A program made the position numbers and the translations under genes. DNA of 64,000 bases from Gracilibacillus sp. YIM 98692 (lineage in GTDB: Bacteria; Bacillota; Bacilli; Bacillales; Amphibacillaceae): the NCBI RefSeq assembly GCF_010993965.1, contig NZ_WIXM01000003.1, forward strand, positions 1 to 64,000. Direction: 5' to 3'. Shown piece after piece: positions 34,765-43,140 of this stretch. Numbering within the stretch: position 1 is the stretch's first letter; every line of letters starts with the position of its first letter. Below the pieces are notes generated by a model that saw only the letters and a list, made by a program, of their open reading frames with translations, did not search any database and had not been told where the DNA came from.

Positions 34765-34975
34765 AAAGCTTACTAAGCTGCGGAAAAATGCGAGACTCCT
34801 GGGGGAAGAGCAGCTTCCAAAGACCCCACAGGATGCACCTGCGTCTTCTAGTAAAGCTTCGTAGTAGGCTTCCTCGGTGCAAGGGAGCAAAGGGGTTATT
34901 TCAAGTAGCCCCTGGCTGAGGTGCTGCCCCCCCCGGAAAGCGAGTGTTTTTCCGCAGCGTCGATTAAGCACTCAT
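34765..34975 (+). repeat. R1 intergenic repeat, full-length copy
   Basis: The GC-rich element reads gcggaaaaatgcgagactcc, gaagagcagcttcc, caaggggttatttcaagtag, ctgaggtgctgcccc, ggaaagcgag and tttttccgcagc. Its two ends are inverted repeats (ctgcggaaaaa and tttttccgcag), so it can fold into one long hairpin. The surrounding 34407-35144 contains no gene that I can support. Confidence 0.6.
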
Positions 34976-35053
34976 CGTGAAACGAGTTTTCAAAAGTTAT
35001 GTCGTAGTATATGGATTATGTGTACTATTTTATTTACTCCCTAACGTGCATAG

Positions 35054-35088
35054 AAAAAAACCATGAAGAGTTTTCTCCATGGTTTTTC
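35054..35088 (-). terminator. Terminator of the glycerophosphodiesterase gene
   Basis: AAAACCATG and CATGGTTTT pair around an AAGAG/CTC-containing loop, with T residues following on the minus strand. It lies about 55 bp after the stop codon, behind an R3 piece. Confidence 0.65.
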
Positions 35089-35099
35089 TTGTTCATCAT

Positions 35100-35149
35100 T
35101 CCTTACGGTGAACAATCGTAAAACTCCCTTATGGAAGTCTCTCCTTATA
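35100..35149. repeat. R3 repeat, partial copy
   Basis: The copy reads tccttacggtgaacaatcgt, then cccttatggaagtctctcctt, matching the ends of the composite at 39228-39414. It overlaps the 3' end of the phosphodiesterase gene. Confidence 0.5.
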
Positions 35150-35993
35150 GTGGATTCTCTATTAACACGTGTTCTTCTAAAAACCAGTCATTGTAATCGG
35201 TTACAATAGAATCTACACCTAAATAAATAGCTTTGTTTAATTGAGGTTTTTTCTTTAATGTCCATGTCAAGACTTTTAAATCTCTTTGATGTGCTTCGCT
35301 TACTATACGCTCTCTTAAAAGTTTAATATTGTAGCCGATATATGACATGTACTCGGAAATTTCATCCCATTCGTTTGTGGAAATGGGATGTTGTTTTCTT
35401 GACACCAACAGTCCGACCTCTACATTTGGCAAAAGATAACTGATTTTTTTCATTGATTCAAAATCAAATGATTGAATAAAAATTTGACTATTTGGGTAGT
35501 CTTTGACTATGTTCGCTACCTTTTCTTCTATTCCTATATATAGTTCAGGATACTTTATATCGATGACAATTCCTACCTTGTCATGTAATTCTTCTAACAA
35601 TTCATTTAATGTAATAATTCTCTCTTCTTTGTAATCAGCATGAAAATGGCTGCCAACATCCAATTGTTTTATTTCTTCAAGGGTTAAATCTTTGACTTTT
35701 CCCTTGCCATTTGAAGTTCGATTTACGGTTAGATCATGTATAATCACTAACTCATCATCTTTTGTCACATGAACGTCGACTTCAATAAAATCAGCACCAT
35801 AATCGACCCCTTTTTGGAATGCAGACATGGTATTTTCTGGTGCTTGATCTGATGCACCTCTATGGGCGATAGTTTTCACACCCTCAAGTGTAACAACACT
35901 TTCCACTGGATTGTTGATAAAACCTACTGAAAAGATAAGACTGACTAATAAGACGGTAATAATAACGGATACTTTTACTTTTCGCATTTTCAT
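35145..35993 (-). CDS. Glycerophosphodiester phosphodiesterase (GDPD), membrane-anchored or secreted
   Basis: The 282-residue protein has an N-terminal hydrophobic signal or anchor (about 5-25) and a GDPD barrel: TIAHRGASDQAPENTMSAF, DFIEVDVHVTKDDELVIIHD and NRTSNGKGKVKDLTLEEI. It hydrolyses glycerophosphodiesters to glycerol-3-phosphate and an alcohol outside the membrane. The C-terminus is IVTDYNDWFLEEHV. Its promoter contains a cre-like site, suggesting CcpA control. Confidence 0.88.
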   Translation of the reverse strand: MKMRKVKVSVIITVLLVSLIFSVGFINNPVESVVTLEGVKTIAHRGASDQAPENTMSAFQKGVDYGADFIEVDVHVTKDDELVIIHDLTVNRTSNGKGKVKDLTLEEIKQLDVGSHFHADYKEERIITLNELLEELHDKVGIVIDIKYPELYIGIEEKVANIVKDYPNSQIFIQSFDFESMKKISYLLPNVEVGLLVSRKQHPISTNEWDEISEYMSYIGYNIKLLRERIVSEAHQRDLKVLTWTLKKKPQLNKAIYLGVDSIVTDYNDWFLEEHVLIENPL

Positions 35994-36041
35994 ATAAATA
36001 CAAATCCCTTCTACTGCTGCTCAACTGGTTGTCCTACCTTT

Positions 36042-36070
36042 ATTGTATAATGAAAGCGCTTTACTTTCAA
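36042..36070 (-). promoter_or_regulatory. GDPD promoter with a cre-like site between its boxes
   Basis: TTGAAA (36065-36070) and TACAAT (36042-36047) are separated by exactly 17 bp on the minus strand. The spacer contains GTAAAGCGCTTTCA (36051-36064), which matches the CcpA cre consensus except at its first two bases. Carbon catabolite repression is likely. Confidence 0.65.
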
Positions 36071-36195
36071 GAGAATTTGGGTATATGGATTCATTTTCTT
36101 TACTTCATATTATGAACAAACGCTCTAAAGGTGTACTTTTGAGCCAAAAAATTTTTAACATACACAGCAGTAGTCAAATGGGGAATGTACATTAT

Positions 36196-36852
36196 TCAAA
36201 CTTTTTCAATGAGACTTTGGTCATTATTCCCTGGATTATTAACTGCTTTAGAAACAGGGTGTGCTGACATGTCGTTAGCAGAGTAAGGCATTAATAGACT
36301 TTTTAAATATTTACGATCTTCTACTTCCTTATCAAGCCAATATTTCCGTTTTTCTTCCTCTAAAATAACCGGCATCCGATCATGGATAGAAGACATTAAT
36401 TGGTTTGGTTTCGTTGTTAAGATCGTGCAAGTCACGATTTCTTCTTTATTATGTCTCCATCTATCCCATAGGCCAGCAAAGGTAAACACATTGCCGTCAT
36501 TCACCGTGATTCTATATGGGAACTTTTCCTTTCCAACTCTTTTCCATTCATAAAAACTATCCGCGATGATCAAGCACCTTCTGCGAGATAATAACCTTTT
36601 AAAAGACGGCTTTTCATCTACGGTTTCACTGCGAGCATTGATCATTTTATGGCCTATTTTAAGATCTTTGGCCCAACTAGGAATAAGTCCCCATTTTAAA
36701 AGGCCAGCTTTCCTGCCATCATCTGTGCCAACTACAGCTAAAACGTGCTGTGCTGGTGCAATATTATAGCTAGGTTTCCATCCCTCTATTCCAATTCCTA
36801 ATTCTCTTTCTATTAATTCTGTTGAAGTTGCTAATGTAAAACGACCGCACAT
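36196..36852 (-). CDS. SOS response-associated peptidase (YedK/HMCES, SRAP domain)
   Basis: The 218-residue protein starts MCGRFTLAT; Cys2 is the residue that crosslinks to abasic sites in single-stranded DNA once the Met is removed. Also present are NIAPAQ (the Asn of the active site), WGLIPSWAKD, NARSETVDEKPSFK, FYEWKR and IHDRMPVIL (conserved Glu and His). It protects abasic sites at replication forks. The start at 36852 follows AAAGGAGG and leaves Cys at position 2. Confidence 0.9.
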   Translation of the reverse strand: MCGRFTLATSTELIERELGIGIEGWKPSYNIAPAQHVLAVVGTDDGRKAGLLKWGLIPSWAKDLKIGHKMINARSETVDEKPSFKRLLSRRRCLIIADSFYEWKRVGKEKFPYRITVNDGNVFTFAGLWDRWRHNKEEIVTCTILTTKPNQLMSSIHDRMPVILEEEKRKYWLDKEVEDRKYLKSLLMPYSANDMSAHPVSKAVNNPGNNDQSLIEKV

Positions 36853-37110
36853 TTTTACTCCTCCTTTTACAAGTATTATCATCTTATCCGATACGGCTTA
36901 TTTCCATTCTATTACTAGCATATCTCCCCATTACAGTTCTATTTTCAAATATAGTCTAAGCGCAGCACACCTTCTCATTTATCCCCAAACATTTTTCACA
37001 AAAGAAGGAGGTTGAAGGAGATATATTGTAAAAAATCGAATAATCAGTATGTGATTAGGCTTGATTGTTCTTGATTCGCTTACATTTGCTTACATTTAGT
37101 GTGATCAGGT

Positions 37111-37139
37111 TTGAGTTTCCTGCCTTGGATTCTTATACT
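37111..37139 (+). promoter_or_regulatory. Probable ectD promoter
   Basis: TTGAGT and TATACT are separated by 17 bp, 45 bp upstream of the ectD start codon. The interval 36853-37110 holds nothing else I can name apart from a GGAGG-rich patch without a following frame. Confidence 0.5.
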
Positions 37140-37184
37140 GGTAGTGCACAACAAAATATCACTTTTTTACAAAGGAGTGGATGG

Positions 37185-38117
37185 ATGATGGTAGATTTAT
37201 ACCCTTCTAGAGTAAAAGGCAATCCTTCTATTTTGGAAAGGAAAGATCCCGTAATTCATGACTCCACGGAAAAAGATGGGCCTTTAAGCCAGCAACAACT
37301 AGATGATTATGAGAAAAATGGTTATCTATTTTTACCGAACTTATTCTCAGGTGAAGAGGTAAAAGTTTTACAACAAGAATTAAAACGTAATATGGATCAA
37401 AACAAGGGATCTAATGAACCACATATAGTAAAGGAATCCCAAAGTGAAGAAATTCGCTCTGTTTTTGATGTTCACCAGAATGATGAATTCTTTCACCGTT
37501 TATCTTCCGAAAATCGAATTGTTCACATTGCAGAGCAACTTCTCGGCAGCCAGGTTTACATAAATCAATCAAGAATTAATTTTAAACCTGGCTTTAAAGG
37601 AAAAGATTTCTATTGGCATTCCGATTTTGAAACTTGGCACATGGAAGATGGAATGCCTAATATGAGAGCGGTAAGCTGCAGTATTATTCTTACCGATAAT
37701 TATCATTATAATGGGCCTTTATTATTAATACCAGGATCTCACCGTTATTATGTACAATGTATTGGAGAAACACCTGAGAATCACTTTGAACAATCATTAA
37801 AAATGCAAAACATTGGTGTGCCAGATCATGATAGTGTTCATTGGTTGTTAGAAAAAGGCGGCAAAATTGATAGTGCGACAGGTCCTGCAGGCTCTGTTCT
37901 ATTCTTTGAATGTAACACCATGCATGGATCTAATAGTAATATTTCACCAATGCCTCGAAGCAATGTTTTCTTTGTATTTAATAGTATAAAAAATCAATTG
38001 GTTGACCCATTTGCAAATGTTTCACCACGTCCAGAATTTATAGCGAATCGAACAAATATTAAGCCAATTGAGCCTGTTGCAATGGACTTAACTAAGAAAA
38101 TTATTGCTGCATCATAA
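37185..38117 (+). CDS. ectD: Ectoine hydroxylase
   Basis: The 310-residue non-heme iron dioxygenase hydroxylates ectoine to 5-hydroxyectoine using 2-oxoglutarate. The EctD signature runs WHSDFETWHMEDGMPNMRAV then SCSIILTDNYHYNGPLLLIP; iron ligands are His145, Asp147 and His247 (NTMHGSN), matching the H146/D148/H248 pattern of EctD. The start at 37185 follows AAAGGAG; the upstream frame to 37065 has no ribosome site and would cross the promoter. ectABC are not in the window, so ectoine must be made from a distant locus or imported. Confidence 0.93.
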   Translation: MMVDLYPSRVKGNPSILERKDPVIHDSTEKDGPLSQQQLDDYEKNGYLFLPNLFSGEEVKVLQQELKRNMDQNKGSNEPHIVKESQSEEIRSVFDVHQNDEFFHRLSSENRIVHIAEQLLGSQVYINQSRINFKPGFKGKDFYWHSDFETWHMEDGMPNMRAVSCSIILTDNYHYNGPLLLIPGSHRYYVQCIGETPENHFEQSLKMQNIGVPDHDSVHWLLEKGGKIDSATGPAGSVLFFECNTMHGSNSNISPMPRSNVFFVFNSIKNQLVDPFANVSPRPEFIANRTNIKPIEPVAMDLTKKIIAAS

Positions 38118-38124
38118 TAGAAAA

Positions 38125-38160
38125 AAAGCTCAACATCCGTCTTAGGATGTTGAGCTTTTA
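38125..38160. terminator. Bidirectional terminator between ectD and azoR
   Basis: AAAAGCTCAACATCC and its exact complement GGATGTTGAGCTTTT form a 15-bp stem around a 6-nt loop, with A and T tracts on the two sides, between convergent genes. Confidence 0.88.
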
Positions 38161-38167
38161 CTATTTA

Positions 38168-38803
38168 TTAGAATGTTTGTGCTAGTTCTGTTGCGCGTTT
38201 GATACCATCGTCTTTAATTTGTTCTGCTTTATCCGGCATAGCATTATGCCCTTCGATAAATAGTCCTTCAAAGGATGGAACACCAAAGAAGTTCATCACT
38301 GTATTCAAGTAACGATGGCCCATTTCCATTCCAGCAGCAGGACCTTCTGAATAAACACCGCCACGTGCCTGAATGTGTAGAGCTTTTTTATCTGTTAATA
38401 GACCAACTGGGCCTTCTTCTGTATATTTAAAAGATTTTCCTGCAACAGCTACTGCATCAATATAAGCTTTCATGACTGGTGGGAAAGAGAAATTCCATAA
38501 TGGTGTCACAAATACATACTTATCCGCTTCAATGAACTGTTCATTTAATTCAGCTAAACGGCCAACTTTTTTTTGTTCTTCCTCAGAAAGGTCATCAAAT
38601 CCTTGTCCTGATTGAAGTTTACCCCATCCTTGGAATACATCCCCATCAATAAATGGTACGTATTCTTTGTATAAATCAATGTGAGTAACCTCATCGTTAG
38701 GGTTTACCTCTTTATATGTTTCAATAAAAGATTTTGCAGCAGCCATACTAAATGATTGCTTCTCATCGTTTGGATGTGCTGTAATATATAATACTTTTGC
38801 CAT
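38168..38803 (-). CDS. azoR: FMN-dependent NADH-azoreductase
   Basis: The 211-residue flavodoxin-like protein has [16 protein letters not shown] (FMN phosphate site), [20 protein letters not shown] and [21 protein letters not shown]. It reduces azo dyes and quinones with NADH as a dimer in the cytoplasm. It is convergent with ectD and transcribed alone. Confidence 0.9.
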   Translation of the reverse strand: MAKVLYITAHPNDEKQSFSMAAAKSFIETYKEVNPNDEVTHIDLYKEYVPFIDGDVFQGWGKLQSGQGFDDLSEEEQKKVGRLAELNEQFIEADKYVFVTPLWNFSFPPVMKAYIDAVAVAGKSFKYTEEGPVGLLTDKKALHIQARGGVYSEGPAAGMEMGHRYLNTVMNFFGVPSFEGLFIEGHNAMPDKAEQIKDDGIKRATELAQTF

Positions 38804-38946
38804 ATTTCCTCATCCTTTTCCTAATATGTTGTAATTTATCTCGAATTAAAGATAATTTAAGCACAAAATTATACTAAATGATAAGACTACTAAAAGTCAA
38901 TCTATTAAACTCAGAAAGGTTCCAAGAAACTATATCTTTTATAGTA

Positions 38947-38973
38947 AAAAAGAGCTGTCCTAGAAGACAGCTC
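38947..38973 (-). terminator. Terminator of the 44-residue ORF
   Basis: GAGCTGTC and GACAGCTC pair around a 6-nt loop and are followed by six T residues on the minus strand, 25 bp after the small ORF. Confidence 0.8.
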
Positions 38974-38997
38974 CCTGATATTTTTGAGTCATTTCGT

Positions 38998-39132
38998 TTA
39001 ATTTGGCTGGTATGGGTTACCACATAAATTTTTTCGTACTTCTTTTGTAATGTTGATTGGCTTAGACTGCTCCATCACTTTGTTTCCATTTAATGGACCA
39101 GATCCATCATAATAAATCGGCTTCTGTTTCAT
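38998..39132 (-). CDS. Small soluble protein, 44 residues, unknown function
   Basis: This short frame starts with ATG behind AGAGGAGGATTGGTAA and ends with TAA, then a strong terminator. The product begins MKQKPIYYDGSGPLNGNKV, continues with a KPINITKEVRKNLCG segment containing its only Cys, and ends NPYQPN. It has no hydrophobic segment. Codon use is ordinary and the signals on both sides are good, so I consider it a real gene. I do not know a function. Confidence 0.6.
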   Translation of the reverse strand: MKQKPIYYDGSGPLNGNKVMEQSKPINITKEVRKNLCGNPYQPN

Positions 39133-39227
39133 TTACCAATCCTCCTCTTTTCTTCATATTATATATGAAATCGCATACATATTCTAGAACAAAAAGAAGA
39201 ATGCTGTGAAATTTGCAAAACATTCGT

Positions 39228-39414
39228 TCGTATCCCCTACTGATGGAAGTTTCTCTTTATTACGGTGAACAACCGTCCGTAAAATCCCTTTTTCTAGACT
39301 TAGAATTATAAGAAGGATAAGTGGGGGATAGCGGACGGTAGCACCCTGATAAGTTTCGCTAACCATCAGTGGGAACTCTTCATTCCCCCACTGACGGAAG
39401 TCTCTCTTTATAAA
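39228..39414. repeat. R3 repeat, longest composite copy
   Basis: Two R3 halves flank a central part: ccctactgatggaagtttctc and cggtgaacaaccgtcc at one end, and gtttcgctaaccatcagtgg with ccactgacggaagtctctc at the other, with matching GGACGG/CCGTCC segments. The minus-strand frame 39184-39477 is only a translation of this repeat. Confidence 0.6.
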
Positions 39415-40820
39415 ATGAAAATCCGAACTTGTATATAAACTTGTACCATGATATACAGCGTCAACCCGTATTTCCAATTAAACTGCAATCCATTTTTCAC
39501 TGGATTCAAACCATTTACACTACTTAGTGCAATTAAAGGCATTATTAATGGAGATAATAAAATCGATATCGCACTCCCCGAACTAATGGCAAGGACAATT
39601 AATTCAGGTGGATAAGGTAACTGGATCGACTGTAATATACCTCCGACTAAAACCATTACAGTTAAAGGGCCAAGTCCGATAAATCCCAATATAATAATAA
39701 TAAATGGAAGGAAATATAACACATTCAAAAAAGGAATGTGTTCTTGCAGCTGATAGATACCGTTCACAACAACTGAAGCAAATGCTGTTTGATTAAGAGC
39801 AAAAATTAATGTACCGGCTCCAAGCATGACGCAAAGTTGATAAGCTTGTTTGTCTACCCCTTTTTGTACAAAAAAGTGCACTTCTTTCCATAGTTTTTTC
39901 GCTCTTCCTTTAACTACATAAAAGCTTAAAATCCAAACCAATACTACAAGCGGAATGAGCACTAATAATTCTATTGTCAAAAATGCCTGCAGCACAAAAA
40001 TCGAACCAAATAAGGTGATAAATAAAACCACAAACTCAATGACATTTCGAGTCATTTTACTATAATTGGTGTGTTGATGTAATACTTCATCTATTTCCGT
40101 TTGCAGTCCTGTTGTTAACGATACTCCATATCGCTTTTCATCCAGATAGGAAAAAAGAAGAGCAATAACAACGCCACCGATGGAAATCAATAATCCTTGG
40201 AAAATGGATATACCTAATGGCGCATTGATCACTTCTATCGCATAAGCAAAGCTGGGTATACTGACTACCCACATAACAGAAAGGGAAAAACCTCTGATTA
40301 ATGCTGTTCCTTTATAATTTTCCCATACTTCCCCTTTTTCATCTTTTAAGATGTAGCTTGCAAATTGATACATCATGGTGATAGAACCAAATAGAAGAAA
40401 ATAAGCAATGATCTGGGTAAAAGATATAATTCCAAAATAAAATTTTCTGCTTGTATCAAGTAATTTATGAGCGATACCTAAAAAGGATTCAATATAGTCC
40501 TCTTCATGAAGTACCCAACTAATCATTGGCACAACGACTAATAGGGCAATCATATTACGCATCTGTAACATGCCATTGTATACCCCGTCCATCAGCGACG
40601 TATCTGTCACTAATATAATAACAAGTCCCGCTATGACAAGACCAAATGGCATTTTAATTTGATGTATTGGTGTTTTTAATAAGGTAAAAAACAATAAGCA
40701 TATCCCCCATATCACCAGAAAAATATTTCCTGTCTTACTAGGGTGAAAATAGGTTAAGAAATGGGATATTGTATATAAAATAATAGAAAGCCTTAACCCC
40801 CAATGGATAAACTGCTTCAT
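39408..40820 (-). CDS. Polytopic membrane protein, unknown transporter-like family
   Basis: The 470-residue protein is very hydrophobic, with about 11-12 helices, a soluble loop near residues 225-265 (YLDEKRYGVSLTTG, then EIDEVLHQHTNYS) and a C-terminal hairpin with GLGPLTVMVLVGGIL and SSGSAISILLSPLIMPLIAL, which looks like the paired re-entrant regions of ion- or organic-acid carriers. I cannot assign it to a named family. It is preceded by GAGGAG and a 270-bp gap in which I see nothing. Confidence 0.6.
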   Translation of the reverse strand: MKQFIHWGLRLSIILYTISHFLTYFHPSKTGNIFLVIWGICLLFFTLLKTPIHQIKMPFGLVIAGLVIILVTDTSLMDGVYNGMLQMRNMIALLVVVPMISWVLHEEDYIESFLGIAHKLLDTSRKFYFGIISFTQIIAYFLLFGSITMMYQFASYILKDEKGEVWENYKGTALIRGFSLSVMWVVSIPSFAYAIEVINAPLGISIFQGLLISIGGVVIALLFSYLDEKRYGVSLTTGLQTEIDEVLHQHTNYSKMTRNVIEFVVLFITLFGSIFVLQAFLTIELLVLIPLVVLVWILSFYVVKGRAKKLWKEVHFFVQKGVDKQAYQLCVMLGAGTLIFALNQTAFASVVVNGIYQLQEHIPFLNVLYFLPFIIIILGFIGLGPLTVMVLVGGILQSIQLPYPPELIVLAISSGSAISILLSPLIMPLIALSSVNGLNPVKNGLQFNWKYGLTLYIMVQVYIQVRIFIL

Positions 40821-41093
40821 AAATAAATCTCCTCAATGCTTTAAGTGTACGATGGACAGCTATTTTAGTATACCATTAATGAAAAGGTTCAAGCCATGGA
40901 TGACGATCATTTTCTACTTTAGTTAATTGATCCTCTTCGTTAACGATCATTGGTTGGCAAGATTTACATGCGGATTGAAAGAGCCTCCCATTGCCAATAA
41001 GCTAATTTTCGGAGATTTGAGAAAGCATTAGTATTCTATTAGCTACTTTATACGGCTTTTCTTGTCTCATAGAATATAAAACTTGGATAGTCA

Positions 41094-41960
41094 CTAAGTC
41101 TTATATTCTTTTAAGTCAAACTTCTTATTTTTCAACTCCATAAACCACTCTATCTCTGTTGGATAAGCCCCTAGAACAGATTGCGTATCACTATAAAAAC
41201 CATGAAAGTCTGAACCGCCTGTTTTACATAATTGGAATTCTTCTGCTAGCTTCATTGCTTTTTTACGGTCAGTCTCATCGTGAAGTGGGTGATGGACTTC
41301 TATTCCTTGTAAACCAACGTCTACCCAATCACTTACAGCTTCGAAATTATTAAATTGTCCTGGATGTGCTAAAATCGGAATACCACCTGCTTTTTTAACC
41401 ACTTGAATCGCATCTATAGCATCTATATAGCGAATAGGAATATAAGCAATCCCTGGTGATTGACCGTTCGTTCCTCTAGAAAATAACTTTTTATAAAGGT
41501 CACCAAATATTTGATTGGTATATCCTTTTGCTAGTAAAGCATGCATAATATGTTGTTTATAAACACCTGTACCGTTTTGACTATAGCTCTTTACTTCCTC
41601 CCAAGTAATATCATATCCTGCTTTGATAATCTGACAAACCATTTCATAACAAGCATGATGCCGTTTTTCTATGAGCGGTTTACATAATTGGTCGATGGCT
41701 TGGTGACCTGGAGTAACAAATACCCCTAATATATGAGCACGTCTATTACGTTTATAATCATATGCTGAAATCTCAATACCTGGTATAATTTCTATTCCGT
41801 GTTCTTTGCCAATTTGGATCGCTTTTTGTAAACCAATGGTTGTATCATGATCGGTAATAGCAAGGTGTGTTACCTCATGTTGTTTCGCTTCATAAATAAC
41901 TTCTTCCATAGACATTGAATTATCGGATATATTAGTATGACAATGTAAATCTATCTTCAT
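41094..41960 (-). CDS. PHP-domain phosphoesterase of the C-P lyase operon (PhnPP-like)
   Basis: The 288-residue protein has the PHP metal motifs DLHCHTNISD (5-13), ITDHDTT, PGIEIS, ILAHPGQF and GGSDFHG. Its start overlaps the upstream acetyltransferase stop by 4 nt and it ends the phn operon. A PHP enzyme from Eggerthella lenta is known to hydrolyse the 1,2-cyclic ribose phosphate product of C-P lyase in two steps, replacing PhnP. The same role is likely here because no phnP is present. Confidence 0.8.
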   Translation of the reverse strand: MKIDLHCHTNISDNSMSMEEVIYEAKQHEVTHLAITDHDTTIGLQKAIQIGKEHGIEIIPGIEISAYDYKRNRRAHILGVFVTPGHQAIDQLCKPLIEKRHHACYEMVCQIIKAGYDITWEEVKSYSQNGTGVYKQHIMHALLAKGYTNQIFGDLYKKLFSRGTNGQSPGIAYIPIRYIDAIDAIQVVKKAGGIPILAHPGQFNNFEAVSDWVDVGLQGIEVHHPLHDETDRKKAMKLAEEFQLCKTGGSDFHGFYSDTQSVLGAYPTEIEWFMELKNKKFDLKEYKT

Positions 41961-42412
41961 TCGACCAACTCCGTGACATAGCTTATGCCGTGTTGTTGAA
42001 AACCTAACGATTCATAAAAAGCATGAGCATTTTTTCTCTGTTTATTGCTTGCTAATATTAATTTATAACAGCCATTCTTTTTTGCAATATGAAGCGCTTG
42101 TTGCATCATAAACTTACCTATCCCCATGCGTTGCATATCTGGATGTACGACCACATTCTCAAGCACTCCAAATTTTAATCCGCCATGAGCAAAATTATCA
42201 ATCACAATTAGGGTAAATGATCCAATGATTTCATCGTGCTGTTTGATTGTGTAAATATGATAAAAAGGGTAATTAGAAATTTTCTCAAATAATGTTTCCG
42301 CTTCTTCTAATGAGATTGGGTTTTCTTCGCCCAGTTCTGATAACAATTGAACATATACTGCTAACTCTCTCTTATACAGGGGTTGAATATTAAGTTCTAC
42401 TGCACTAACCAT
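41957..42412 (-). CDS. GNAT acetyltransferase of the phn operon (PhnO-like)
   Basis: The 151-residue protein has the GNAT core VLENVVVHPDMQRMGIGKFM (acetyl-CoA loop) and KLILASNKQRKNAHAFYESLGF. In enteric bacteria PhnO acetylates aminoalkylphosphonates; a similar job is inferred from its position between phnL (8-nt overlap) and the PHP gene (4-nt overlap). Confidence 0.75.
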   Translation of the reverse strand: MVSAVELNIQPLYKRELAVYVQLLSELGEENPISLEEAETLFEKISNYPFYHIYTIKQHDEIIGSFTLIVIDNFAHGGLKFGVLENVVVHPDMQRMGIGKFMMQQALHIAKKNGCYKLILASNKQRKNAHAFYESLGFQQHGISYVTELVE

Positions 42413-43127
42413 GAGTCATCAACCTCTTTTCCATTTGTCCATTAGCAAGCATGTATGATTGATCTACTACTTCTTCCATAAAATCTAAATCATGAAAAAT
42501 ACCTATCATGGTTGTTCCTTCTTTTTTTAATTGTATAATCATTTCTTTTACCGATTGTTTGGACTGGTGATCTAAAGATGCCGTCGGTTCATCTAATAAT
42601 AATAGTTTAGGACGTTTCACCATAGCTTTTGCCAGATTTAAACGAAGCTTTTCCCCTCCGCTAAAGGTACGAGGAAAAGAATCCCATAACGCAGAAGGTA
42701 AACGGAAATGAGTTAAAATATCTTTTGCTTTTTGTTCGGCAATATTAATATCTTCGCCCATCTCCACAATGGCGTCCATCACCATTTTTAATGCAGTAAT
42801 TCTTGGCATGGCATGTAGAAACTGAGACACATAACCGATCTCATTTTTTCGAACGGCAATCATCTTTCGGTCCGACGCGCGAACTAAATCGATCATTCCA
42901 AAACGGTTTGATTGATAATGTATACAACCTTTTGTCGGTGTGTACGTACGATAAATACTTTTTAAAATAGTTGATTTTCCAGCACCACTTTCACCAGTGA
43001 TGCCAACAAATTCGCCTGTGCGTATAGTAAGATTTATCCCTTTACATCCTATGATTTTTTTCTCATCATTCATTTGATTCATCTGAAACGTTTTTTCTAA
43101 GTCTTTTATGACTAATAATTCATCCAT
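42405..43127 (-). CDS. phnL: C-P lyase ABC-type ATPase PhnL
   Basis: The 240-residue ABC protein has Walker A GESGAGKS, the signature FSGGEKLRLNLAKAM and Walker B LLLLDEPTASLD. PhnL belongs to the C-P lyase machinery rather than to a transporter. The NEIGYVSQFLHAMPRITALK block is typical of PhnL. It follows phnM by 13 bp and overlaps the acetyltransferase gene. Confidence 0.88.
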   Translation of the reverse strand: MDELLVIKDLEKTFQMNQMNDEKKIIGCKGINLTIRTGEFVGITGESGAGKSTILKSIYRTYTPTKGCIHYQSNRFGMIDLVRASDRKMIAVRKNEIGYVSQFLHAMPRITALKMVMDAIVEMGEDINIAEQKAKDILTHFRLPSALWDSFPRTFSGGEKLRLNLAKAMVKRPKLLLLDEPTASLDHQSKQSVKEMIIQLKKEGTTMIGIFHDLDFMEEVVDQSYMLANGQMEKRLMTHG

Positions 43128-43140
43128 TTATACCAACCTT

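Noticed and set aside
34750-34971. 73-residue minus-strand frame opening MLNRRCGKTLAFRGG
   Set aside because: The same opening appears in the R1 copy at 44474, so it is repeat sequence rather than a gene.
39184-39477. 97-residue minus-strand frame
   Set aside because: It is a translation of the R3 composite repeat, has no ribosome site and overlaps the end of the membrane protein gene.
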